Under the pieces are notes generated by a model that saw only the letters and a list, made by a program, of their open reading frames with translations, searched no databases and had not been told where the DNA came from. Of a stretch of 64,000 nt of DNA, positions 47,951 to 60,207 are shown in pieces (positions within the stretch are counted from its first letter, which is position 1; the number at the start of each line of letters is the position of its first letter). Source of the stretch: Pipra filicauda (Eukaryota; Chordata; Aves; Passeriformes; Pipridae); the NCBI RefSeq assembly GCF_003945595.2, contig NW_024104421.1, forward strand, positions 8,990,001 to 9,054,000, given 5' to 3'. The position numbers and the translations under genes were made by a program.

Positions 47951-50854
47951 ACCTTCCCCCTGTGATTTGACAATATACCTTGAACATGACTTTAGATCAG
48001 TGATGGCAACCTTCTGGGCTGCATGTTGAAGCTGTCATGCTTTCCCATTGTTGATAGAACACAGTGATGACTTTCCTGCTGCTGTGTCAGAGTTCACTTT
48101 TCCATTTTCTCTTGCTCTGATGGGTGAGATGAACTGGTACGATGACGACGATGATGGCAATATTAGCAGATGATTAAGAAAACCTTAAGTTAACCCTTAG
48201 TTCCTTTAAGAGGCAAGATAACACTTTAAGGAGACTGGACATATCTCCATTTCTGACTTAATGTTTACTTTTTAGGCAGCCTATAAATGTAACCTTCAAT
48301 GCTTTCTGATATACACAGATCTTTCCCTAGAATTCACTATGTATCTACTTTTCCATTAAAAAATATTGAGAGGAAGAAAGCAAGCATTAATTTGGAAGTG
48401 AAAAAGTGGAAGAGACTGTGATTTAATTTATGGGGAGCAAAAAAAAGAAAATTAATTTAGGGTCCATCCCATGGAAATATAGTTTCTGTTAATTGAGTAA
48501 GTTATAATATTTTGACCAAACACAGATAAAACAAATTATTTTGGCAAAGTGATAAGCTTTGATTATCATACACTAGAATGGACAAAACAGTCCCAAGTAG
48601 GATGATTTTTATCTAGATGGGGAATGTTCAGTATAACGAGATGTGAATCTGTAGCAACAGATTGTTCAGGATCTTGAATACAGATAAAGTTACATCTTGA
48701 GATTTGTTTACTGGTAGCTATTATATATGAATATATTTCTTATTCATGTCTTGTGAAAAACTGAGAGGATATCCCTTACACCAATTTTAACCTTTCAGTT
48801 GTTTCTACTCCAAATTTCATGAACTCTCATTCTACCCAGTGTTCATAACACTGCCATGACTAGTTCTTTTTTCCTGGAGACTTCTTGTGTTTGCAGCCAT
48901 ATAGAGCATGAAAAAGAAGGGATAGTATCAGCTTTTTTAGCACAGGCTTCGCAGACTACACAGTAATAGAAAAGGCTACTGCTAAAAACCTCTGCTGCTG
49001 GGAGGCCTCATCTACCAAAAGTAACACTCTTGGAAGTTCATCACTGACTCTGTAGATTCAGTGATATTAACATCATTGAAGATACATAGTTTTGATGGTT
49101 TTGTGTTCTATAATCATCATGTGTACTGATGATGTTATTTCATGTGTCACAACAATTCTTAATGCTTCATGAGGAATTTTTATAAACATGGGCACTCTAA
49201 TACACATTTGATGGAAGGGGAATGTTCACTGGATAGCTTTATTTCTTTAATGTTAAGATGCACTTTTGCAAAGTGGGATTTTTCCCTTACACGTAAGTAA
49301 CACACCGGGGAGCAACTTCTTTTTCTTTCAAGGCAAGTTGTAATAGAGCATAAAGCCTGGCACAAGCTTATTCCTCACCATAAGTGTTTCCACAGTTTCT
49401 CTCTCTGAGACAGAATTTACAGGACCAGCTGCCTTAAGGGTACAAGTAGATAACTTCATATATTTGTGCAAGGTCCTAACACCTCACAAAATTGTGCTTA
49501 CCATAAGCACTTAAAACATTTATAAGAATTTATACTACTCTAATATCTCTTACAACATGCTTATGTACTGGTTTATTTTAAAAATGTTTTTTTAATTTCT
49601 TAAAACAGCAAAACCAAGCAAAACTATAACCTGACCCCAAAAATCCTGGTCTATGTACATTGGGTAGGCCAGAACTGCTTGAAGTTAAATTTAGACTTGA
49701 TTGAAACTGGGCTCCAAATCTTGTTTAAAAGTGCTCAAGTATGGTCCAAAAATACGTCTTTGGAACTTGCTTAAACTACAGTATTTGGAAGCACAAATGA
49801 TTACTCCTATTGAAGTTGTTATGACTTTTAAATGTGTTACTTTTACAAGAAAAGATACTAACTTCTCTGTAGCTACTTGCTGCTGCTATGTACTAGTGAA
49901 CCTGGATGACTATCAAAAACCTAGAAAGTTACTAGAAGTCTAAGAAGGAAAAAAGCATACTTAAATTACAGCTGAGTTTTTCAGGTTAATAGCTGCCTGA
50001 ATGGCAAATCCTCATAAGTTCTTCTTGGTAAGTTCTATGTAAGAATTGTGGCTGTGAGACTTGATCTGGGCTATGAAAGTAATTTTCTTCATGGACTGCT
50101 TTTTTTGCTTTTTATCACTTAAATTTGCTTTTGATTATGATAGCATTTTGATAGCAACAAAAATGAGCATCTTATTTCTTTAATCTGGTAATTAAAAGTA
50201 AGAGAGGCTAATTTTCTTTCCTTTTCATTTTTTTAAGGAGATCTTAACTTTCTCCTATTTAACAGCAAAGAGCTAGTCAGAAGAGCATTTGCACTGTGTC
50301 TGGCTACTTTGTAATTAGTAGAATAATATATTTGTTTTCTTGGAGTATATTGTGGATTTCAGTGTGATGCAAAAACACTGAAAAAGAATGTAAGAGAAGG
50401 TCACAGAATTGCTATCTGTAGCAATCTCTTAAGTCAGTCATAGCTATGTTCATCAATGCCTTTTAATTTTGCATGTCTTTGCTTTAATGAAATAGACATC
50501 TGATCCCAGGATTTTAGATTTTTAGTTGTTTTGTGCCAGAGACCTTTCAGTCTCTTTTCCAGATGAATGCATAGTTAGGACAAGTCATTAATAAATAATA
50601 TATTTAGCCATATTTTGTGCCAAAAATAATTAAAGTAATTCTAAATTCTAGTTAGAACATGGATCCAAAAACTTGATTTAGTTTCTTGCATTATTTCATA
50701 ATTCTGACTCATATGTCCTCCTTTCTTTAATTTTTGAATACAGTCATTAGAGGTCTATCTCTCTTGTCTTCCCACAATAATGTTTACTAAGCAAATTTCC
50801 TAAAATTTGAAGAATCAATTAAAGCAGTAAAAATTTCAGATGTGGTAAGAACTA

Positions 50855-50877
50855 ATATATATATATATATATATATA
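50855..50877. repeat. (AT)n microsatellite
   Basis: About eleven uninterrupted AT units, likely to be length-polymorphic. Confidence 0.95.
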
Positions 50878-53800
50878 ACAGAACTTTTTTAATTAAAATC
50901 TTGACTTGTATGAAAATGTAGTAAGAAACTTGTTGTTGGAGGAAATACTTTAAAGCATTTTAAAATTGACCATAATAAAAGAAAAACTATCTTTAACAGT
51001 TTTTCTCCTCCAGTTACTGTGTAAAACTTTGTCAGAGTCCTAGGTAGTTCTTTATTTCTTCAGAGTCACCTAGTTTCTACTGCATTGTCTTGTTTTGGAG
51101 GTTAGCATGGGCATTTGGGTCCCCAGGCAGAGAGCAGGATCTGCAGTCACAATAAATTTAAGAAATAATCCCATGAAAATGCTAATTAAATAATGGAAAG
51201 CAGATAATGGGTTTAATAATCCAGGTTCATTTTTTTTAATCAGCTCTTTTACTTTAGGAAGCAGCCCACCTGTGAACAGCAAAGTCAGAAAAATGGAGCT
51301 TGTACTTTGAAATCCTTCAGCTGTAGATATCTGAATGAAGCAAAGCTATTTAGGGTCACTGCAGTTTTGATTGCATCTCCTATACTGTAAGCAAATGGAA
51401 AAAAGATTGTCAGGAAAAGAGGAATATAAGGTCAAGTGAGTCCTATCAAAAAGTATCTAGTTCAAGTACAGTCCTTACAACTCAGATATAGAAGAAAGTT
51501 GTAAGACCTTAAATCAAGACTCAGCTCTTGTCTGCCTCTGTCAGGATCTGTATAAAGTCTGGCAGCACTTTTGGCCTTTGGGAAAATATACCTGCTGACT
51601 CACCAAAACTGATCTTATTTTGGGAGGCTCATATAATATCATCTATCCAAAACCAGGCATAGACAGCACAGAGAGGTGATATTTCTCTCAGAGTTAGACA
51701 GAACAGTTGTTGCTCCTCATTTCACCCCACAGGGTCTTTGACATCTCTACCTGTTGTCAGTGAGTTAAGTGTTTAGAGATTGAAATTGCCCCAGCTGTGA
51801 CATAATTCAGTCAAAGTAAAGTTGAAGAGTTCTTTTCTTGATTTAACTACTACAGGAACTGCATCTTGGACTTCAATAAGCTTTAAAGATTATCTGTCAG
51901 GTTTGTCAGCAATCTCAAAACTGCTTTTTTTGACAGAAAATGTTGCTCTTCCCTTCTTATCGGATTGATTACACTTAAAAAGGTTAGAACTAGTGATGAT
52001 ATTGCTCAGTCATGCAGCTCATCTCATTAGTTTTGAGTAATATCGGCTGTGTTAAATATATGTTCAGAAATGAAAAATTCCCATTGCAGATTTTATCAGA
52101 GTTCTAGGAGCCTATATGATAGGCAGATAAATTCTTTACATGCCCTTTGGTGACATAATTTTGTTCTTGGTGATCTGAGTTTGTCTTAAGTGTTCACTTA
52201 TTCCCCTTTTTTGCCCTCCCGTTTTGTTATAAAATTTGTTTCTCTCTAGTTTAGTCAGAGTTTCTTGACTATTCAGAAATTATCCAAACTTTGTAATGCT
52301 CTCTCACCAAGGAATGTGAATTTCTGTTCCATAAAACTATCTACCCAGTAACTTTTGTTTGTATAGAGTATAAAATCTATGTTTGGAAATAATTCATCAT
52401 TACCAGTTTGTAAGTTATATATTTCTTCAGACAACTGTCACTTACAGCAGCCATTGTAATAACTGTCTGCACATTTATCTTCATTGTACAAATGTGATAA
52501 ATTTTGAAAGACTGCACAAAGGAGTTGAATTCAATATAACTAATGTTTTTTTAAAAGATTTTGTGTTACAATCAATGTCAGTATTTCCAAATGTGTAAAA
52601 TTTTGCAACGAGATTCAATTAATTATTTCTCCTAAGATGGCTAACATCCTGTATTTCCTCCAAGATTTTAGTATGACTTCATTCTGCACCATGTCAAATT
52701 ATGTTTCTAGTCTAGGCCAACAAACACTGTGTAAGAACACATCTTCTCCAGTGGAAAAATGAAATCTTGACTAATTAATTCTTGATTGATATTTATTTTG
52801 CTTTTACCTTTTTTTTTTTTGGTATTGGCATTTTCTATGCAGCAGAAAATCACCAGTTTTCAATCAAATATACTTGTGTGTTTTAAGAAAAACTGATATT
52901 TCTTTTAGAACAGAGGAAATTAGCTTTACTTAAAAGATTTGTAGCTGTCAGTGGAAATTAGTCTCAAGCAGAAGTAGTTAAGGAAAATAAATCAACATTA
53001 GTAAATTAACTTAAATTTAAGAAATCTCTACTTGGTTGTTGTCTGATTGCAATTCCTATTTCCTACTAGCTAACTGAAAGTTTTATATAATTTCAGTGCA
53101 CTAACACAGGAGTCTCAGCTCATATTGTTTGGCCCTTAGCTGGATTTCTTCTAATTTCTTTTCAATTTTAGTCAGAAACCCTGTTGGCTTTTAAAGAGAT
53201 TTGCAATCTGTAGCAGTGATATTATACAGAACAAGAGGAAGAGTCTGTGCTTGGTCTTCTGTTTAACAGGAAGGCTGTCTTCAACAGAAGTGCTCCACTG
53301 CTATTGCTTTTGCAACATATCATTACAATCAGTATCATTTGTTCCATGCTTTTTCAGCATCTGTGAAGCAGCAGCTGGTTACTGCTTTCTTCATCATCAA
53401 AGTGCTTTCAAGGACGTTGGACTAGAAACTTCTAGGAGAATTTTATTAATTTGCAAACACGGGAATGTGGGTATTTCAATGTTGGTTTCAAATGTAGGTC
53501 AAGTAAGATGTTAAAAAATATTGGGGAAGGCTCATCCACCGTGAGAATGTGTGTGTTGACCAAATATGAAAAATCTTCTTGGAAGCGATGGAATTCTTCT
53601 TATAATTTTGATGGCTCTCCATTGTTTTGATGGATTTAATTTTCTTCTTTATAATTTCATTTTGCTAAGGATACCAGAAATAAAACTGGTCCCTTTAAAT
53701 TTTCATGTCGACATAAAATGTCTACATTTGATACACTTCACTCCTGGAATTTACGCAGGTCTGACACAAATGAGTCTTCTTGGGAGACATCTCGGCACAT

Positions 53801-54552
53801 TCTATCCATCTGTAATTCTTCTACAACGTTGTACATCTACAAATTGCACTTAATTGATAACCACCAGTCTACATTTAACTTATGTGAAGTTTGGCAGTAA
53901 GACCTAAAAGATTTGGACATTTCAGCTTAGAAGGTGTCTTGCTATTGGCATCTCCTTTGCTTATTTGTTCTCACATGGAAGTGGAATTCCATTTTTATGG
54001 CAAAGCTATTAAGATATGTGTCATGAAGAGGCAGTTTCTGTCTCAGCTAATTGGCAACTTCTTTTTAATTCAGCATAAAATTGGGAAAGTTCAGATACAG
54101 AATGGTCAACACTTCAATACTTTAAATAGCTAAGAAAAGGTAGTAGAAGCCTTATGGGACAAAAGAAGAATAGATTAACTCAGTGCTCTGTCACATTCTT
54201 CATTTAGTTAAGGCCAACCCATTGCAGATGGTGTAAACAATAGCTAAAGTTGGATACCATCAAATATACAGCCAAATTGCTTTGAACATACTTTAAGATG
54301 ACACATGTGTGCTACTTGTTAGACCTAGAAATTCAAATTGATTCTTGCTTTCGAAGTTCTTTTAGAATAGGTGAGACTGGTCATTTTGGAAAGAGACACA
54401 ATAAATTTGCTATTTGGATTTGCCCACCTGCCAACTTATTGCTGAAGTATCCATAATTCCATTGCACTTCCCTTGGTAAATATAAATTAAAGTAATTAAT
54501 TAGCTACTATAATTTTCCCCAGAAAACTGAATTTATTTTATTCTGTTATTAT

Positions 54553-54930
54553 AAAATCATAGAGTTATTGAGGTGGTAGGGAAGCAACCTCCCTGCTCAA
54601 AGCAGGGTCAACTGCAGCACATCGTTCATGTCTGTGTGTAGGTGGATTTGAACATCTTCAGAAGTGAAGACTTCACAGCTTCTCTGGGCAACCTATTCTG
54701 GTGTTCTACTCTGTCATTAAAAAAGGGGTTTTTTTACATGTGAGTGCAATTTCTGTTATTTTATGATCTACTCTTCTCTTTAGCTTTCATTGGTTACTAT
54801 TGGAAATAGTCTGGCTCTGTCTTTCTCTAGTGCCTTGCATCTGATATTTATACACATTCATAAAATCTCCCCTGAATCTTTCTTCTCATGGCTAAATGGT
54901 CCCAGCTCTCTCTCCCTCTCCTCCTATATC
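54553..54930 (-). mobile_element. CR1 LINE 3' fragment, antisense
   Basis: It starts with the complement of the CR1 tail (ataaaatcatagagttattg) and continues through the landmarks cctccctgctcaaagcagg, cttctctgggcaacctattc, gatatttatacacattcata and aatggtcccagctctctc. These are the CR1 3' region read backwards. The copy is diverged. Confidence 0.88.
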
Positions 54931-56139
54931 AAAAATTGGAAATTATTCTGATAGGTGAGGAAACCATATTTTATATCTTTTTATTACAATTCTAAAGTTG
55001 ATCCCAGCTCCCTTATTGATGCATTTTTGTTATTCCTAATACTTTTTTAATAGGTATGCTGATCCTAACAACATCACATTCTTCCCTCCTCCCCACATAT
55101 TAAAATAACTCCTATTACCTTTACTGTGTAAAGTGAAATAATATGTATAATCATAAAATATTTCTCATTACAGTTTAAAAAAATGAAAAAATTACAACAA
55201 GCATCTGCAATTGTATTACACTTAAGGTGCAGTGATTAGAACAAATACTGTGGAATACTAAAGTACATTTATTTAAAAGGTATTTTGATTTCTGCCACTA
55301 GGAGGTATGTGTCCTTTCACGTAATCAGCTCTAGAAAAATCTTCTTTTGGTTCACCCTGTTCATAAAATCATTTCCCCTTGGTTCAATAGTCTGTTCTTT
55401 GCTCCCTCAAAATGGCCTAAAAGCATTTCCTCACTCTGCCTTTTCTTGCATTTCTGCATTAGTTTAGAAAATAATAATAATAAAATCTGCAATCTAATCT
55501 TTCTAAATTACAAAACCACTGACAGAAGCTATCTACGTTTTTCCCTAACTTTTTTTTCAGTAACATCTATCTTATTTCTAACTAACCCTCCTTATTCAAA
55601 ATTTATTTCCCCTGAATTAATTTGTAATTTCTAAGGATAAATATTCTCCAATTGCAAGTTTGCACTAATATCTAGTCTTCTCTGTGCTCTATCTTTCACC
55701 AGATACAATTCAGTGAGGAACAAGAAATGTGATCTCAAATGAAACAGATCAGGCAAAAGACTTTTGCTGGGCTTGTATGCAGTAACAAGTGCTAAATGTT
55801 AAGATTTTTTTACACTAATTCAGGTTCTCACTTAAAGGCATCTCACTCTGGTCATGCATCTTAGAATCTCATTCTGAAGAAATTTGTAAAAGGCTTTCAG
55901 TCTCTTTCTTGCAAATCTTTGCACCTACAAATTAAACAAAAAAAAATCAATAGTAGAACACTATTTTTTTCTATTTGAATATGACTTTAAAAATCATTAT
56001 TTCATACAAATTGCAAGATATAAAAATAAGTAGTAAAACTCATTACTCTGAAATAAATCAAGGTGTTGATCAAGTACTCAGGATTAAGGATACCCCATCT
56101 CCCTTTCTTTCCACATTGATTTCAAAATGCAGATATATG
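54931..56139. other. Intergenic, no gene seen
   Basis: AT-rich between two CR1 copies. No recognised feature. Confidence 0.6.
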
Positions 56140-56358
56140 AACTCTATCTAGATGTTAAGAAGAAATTCTTCACTGTGAGGATGGTGAGGGACTGGAGCAG
56201 GTTGCCCAGAGAAGCTGTGGATGTTCCGTACCTGGAAGTGTTCAAGGCCAGGTTGGATGAACCCCTGATCAACCTGGTCTAGTGGAAAGTATCCCTGCCC
56301 ATTGCAGGGGGGTTAGAACTAAATCATTCTTAAGGTCCCTTCCAACTTAAGCTTTTCC
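56140..56358 (+). mobile_element. CR1 LINE 3' fragment, + orientation
   Basis: Landmarks are aagaagaaattcttcactg, ggagcaggttgcccagagaa, gctgtggatgttcc, caaggccaggttggatgaac and ggtcccttccaac. The 3' tail octamer is decayed. Confidence 0.92.
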
Positions 56359-58769
56359 ATGTTTAGCTATGGAAATAGAGGGTTTTTTCCTGTCTTATTG
56401 GTTTGTCTCATGTGCTGGTCTTCATATTAACCTTTAGGTAATATTTTTATTTATCAAATAGAGTTTCATTTAGAAACCCCCTTAAGATAATGGTTAAAAT
56501 CCTAAAATCCTCTTTTCCCCCCCTTTCCCTTTTCCCCTTCCCTATGTGTTTATGAGCTTTGTTATTGTGGGGAATGCTACATTATCCATATAACATTTTT
56601 CAGTAACTGCATGATACTAGAGCTCTTGTCTTGCATCAATCATATCAAGCCAAAATCTATGACTTATGATCAATAAATGTCTTGACTATAGTGGGAATTT
56701 TGCTCAATTTAAGACCTGCGGCATTTGGTCTGTAGTTTTTCCTGTACTAAAAGAACTTGATCATGTTTTCATGAAATAAATCTAGTGTTCTTTTCTATTG
56801 GTTTTTCCTTTCCAGGATCTCGTTTCCTCTAAGACATCTGGCATGTAAAATTGGCTGACAGGAATGTTGCCTGGTGCATGAGCCTTGGAATGTTAGCGCT
56901 CTAAAGCTCAGTGCCATATCATGAGCATGTTTTTCATAATGTTGGGAAGGATAAGTTTCCAGTTTATTCTTGTGCACAGACTCAGGATTTTTCTTTTAAC
57001 AGTGCCTTCACCATTTATATGTAGGAGCTAAACCTGTAGCTGGTAATGTACAGAGAGCCACTATGTGTTCAATTAACCACTCTCAAGACATCAGAGCTGA
57101 AAGGCTTGATTTCCTCTCTGAATTGAATGCCATGAATGCATTCACAATGATTGTAGATGATTTTCCCCGAACTTATGTTTTTACTTATCTGTTACAAGAC
57201 TGATGGACTGTAAAAATATTTGCTTTGCAGAATAGTCATGCTCTATGTCTTTCTAGTAAAACAAACAAAACCAAACACCAACCTGAAATCATTCTTTGGT
57301 TCCATTAATATGAGAGGTATCCATTGATCATACTAAATCTTGGATGGGGCTCTTAGGCAGGCTTATAGCTGAACTATTTTTAGTTTTCTAATATAAGGAA
57401 TATATAATTGAAATATTCTGAGCTGCTGTCATCTACTGCACATAGCATATATAAGTGGTATTATTCCATTAGTCAGACTTGCATCACGTTTGAGCTGTCA
57501 TATATTCAGATATACCGAAGTCAGAGAGCTGAAGCTTCTCTCAAAACCCTCTAAAGGTTCTGTGTCTGTCGTATTAGATGGTCAGGTGAGTGCCAAATTC
57601 ACTGAAGCTCACGGAACTGAATACACTGAGGTTAAAATTGCTGCAAAATGTTAGAAAAGTAAAGCTACGGAGCAAACAGGTGTGTGAGGTGGCGGGGTAA
57701 GAAAAAAGCAGGGCTGAAAGCAAGCAAACAGTAAAGGATTTGTTAAAATCAAGGAGAGAAACCAAATATGCACTGCTTAAGCTTCCTCAGAAATAGTCTA
57801 GTCAGTCATCCCTGGTGTACTTTCCCTATGCACCAATTTCTCAGGCTCTTTTCTCTTTGGTATCACTGCTCTTCTTTCTTGCTCATAGCGGGCTGATGCT
57901 TTCTCATGTGTAGGTTCCCACTCTATTGGCATATTTGATTTTCCTTTCCTGTATGGTTTTCCTTAATTCTGCATTATGAAAAAATTTTCACTTTTGACTG
58001 CTTTACATCTGTGGAATTCCAAGGGGAGAAATCAGATCTATTTTTTCTAGTCCACAACAAATATAACAGTGAAGTATACCCTACTAGCTGTAAATATCTT
58101 CACACTGCCACTCTAATAAATGATAGGTGTTTAAACTTCCAGTATTTTCATTGCTATAGAGGTAGTGAACTTGATTTCTGTTTAATGAAAGATAGCAAGT
58201 CACCAAATTATGCACTTTTTAAAAATGTCTTATTTTAGAGAGCTGAACATTTTGCATGTTGAGCATAGCCCTGAGTCTCTGCTGAGAATTTGCTCCAGAG
58301 ATAGAACCTAAAAAATTATAGCCACAGAAAGGATACTGCATGAATCTGAAATCTCTGTCTGCTTCATATTTCAGCTACCAGTTTTACACAAAGAAAATAG
58401 TTTCTTGTTTGTCAGATGTAAAATAAGGCTTACTATGTTACATACACGTACAGTTTAGTGGAACATCTTTTAAAAATTTGGAGGTAGGTTATTTATAATT
58501 TCCAGTAAATTACATAGTTTTTCAGAATACTGTGTACATAATGGATTTTCAAATTTACAGTAAAAGCGGATTTCAACATCTTCTATGCAGAATTAAAAAG
58601 AACTGTGCAGAATATGAATTTTGAACTCAAGTATGCATATCTGTAATATTCTGCTAGATGTTTAATATTTCTTCTGCACTGTATAGATTCATTAATATCA
58701 CTTACCTGTCAGACAATGCAGTTAATGGAATGCAATAATCTTTTTGAGGTGTTTTATTTACTCTGCCAT
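56359..58769. other. Intergenic, no gene seen
   Basis: AT-rich with a short C-rich spot near 56515-56540. No recognised feature. Confidence 0.6.
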
Positions 58770-58960
58770 CTCTTTCCAAGACTAAAAGAACCCCAAGCTT
58801 TTCATGTTTTCTTGTATGTCATGTTTCCTAGACCAACAGTCATTTTTGCATCCCTTTGGTACCTTCCATTCAACACCGTACATGGACTTTGATGGAAAAA
58901 CCAAGTACATCATTCCAGTGGAAGCCTTAATGCTTCTGAAATTGCTGTATTTTCTTTCCA
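58770..58960 (-). mobile_element. Possible ancient CR1-like 3' fragment, antisense
   Basis: The stretch cttgtatgtcatgtttcctagacc, then cagtcatttttgcatccctttgg (each only partly conserved), resembles the antisense 3' region of old amniote CR1/L2-type LINEs. That region has a 'catgttctccagacc...atcatctttgttgccct' pattern. It is highly diverged; chance resemblance is possible. Confidence 0.3.
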
Positions 58961-59979
58961 TTCCTCCTCCTCTAGTTTCAAAGATGCATTTTACCATGAA
59001 TTACCTCTACTGGAAACAAAAGAAATAGTTATGTAAATTTAGTTCGTTAAAGATGAAGATTATTTCTTCTCATATAATTAAATTTATGTGCAAAACATAA
59101 GAGCCTTTTTTTTCTTCACTGTGATTTTTTTAGTGTTAGAATGTGAGAAATTCATCACACAGGGGTTGTAATTTTGAATCTATAACATGATGTTACATGA
59201 GTGAAAGTTCTAGGTTGCTAAATGAGAAGGCATATCACAATTTTTCAGTCCTTGATTTTGGGCTACTAGAGAGGTGAAGCATTAACATTTGAAGTGGCTC
59301 ATCTTATGTATATTTATAGGATAAATTTATGACACTTTCAGAGGGCATTTTTCTCCACTGTTTAAGAGTAAGGCCTGAAAACTAAAATTTTCAATAGTTA
59401 CAAGTAGTTGTGATGAATGAGTGCAAATTCACAGTGGAGAAAGATAGAAATTTCTTGGAAATTCCTCTTGCTTTTTTTCTCTAGTGAATCAAGCAGATGC
59501 TAAGCTAAAGTTGGAAGTTAAAGTTAGCAGAAGTGACATGTAATAAAGAAATCAGAAATCACTTGTTCAGTGTTTCAAGATGTCTAGAATTCTACAGAGA
59601 GATAGGTATTTGCTTGTTTATATGGATGACCAAATTTAGTACTTCAACCCCAAAGATGTAACTGGGTCAGCTGGCATTCTTTTTCAAGTTTCTACTGTGG
59701 ATTAACTCCTCTATATGCCCTAGAACAACAAAATGAGAACGTTGAAACAAATGTTTTCACCTCAAAATGCTGCTTCGCTAATATGTAAGCTACGCATGTA
59801 ATCTTCTATATCAAAACATTTTTTCAAGGACAAGTTTAAATTCTTGAAATGTTCCATAGTATATTTTCCAAATATAACTTTGAGATAGTCATCCGAAAAC
59901 CTGGACTATAATTTCTTAGTTATAATTTTGATCATCTTCAGATCCTGAATTAAAGTGAGATGAGTGGCTTTAAACTGAA

Positions 59980-60207
59980 ATAGGAAAGGTTTAGATTAGA
60001 TATTAGGAAGAAATTGTTTATTGTGAGGGCGTTGAGGCACTGGCACAGGTTGTCCAGAAAAGCTGTGGATACCCCATCCCTGGAAGTGTCCAAGGCCAGG
60101 TTGGATGGGACTTTGAGCAACTTGGTCTAGTGAAAGTTGTCCCTGCTATGGCTGAGGAGTTGGGACTAGATCATTCCAACCCAAACCATTTTATGATTCT
60201 ATGAATG
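59980..60207 (+). mobile_element. CR1 LINE 3' fragment, + orientation
   Basis: Landmarks are gattagatattaggaagaaa, gcactggcacaggttgtcc, aaggccaggttggatgggac, ttgggactagatcattcc and the tail ttttatgattctatgaatg. It is well preserved at the 3' end and 5'-truncated. Confidence 0.94.

Larger units (their letters stand above)
46741..54552. other. Intergenic, no gene seen
   Basis: AT-rich. It holds a small tandem duplication (47883-47950) and an AT microsatellite (50855-50877). Several open frames at 53251-54133 overlap the end of this stretch and show no family signature. Confidence 0.55.

Noticed and set aside
47990..48060. Sequence 'gatcagtgatggcaacctt' resembling the end of a hAT-type DNA transposon
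   Set aside because: Only about 20 bases look similar and no matching inverted end or target duplication was found.
53251..54133. Cluster of four + strand open frames of 60-95 codons
   Set aside because: The frames are not continuous with each other and show no known motif. Hydrophobic runs reflect T-rich sequence. Probably chance or a fully decayed element.
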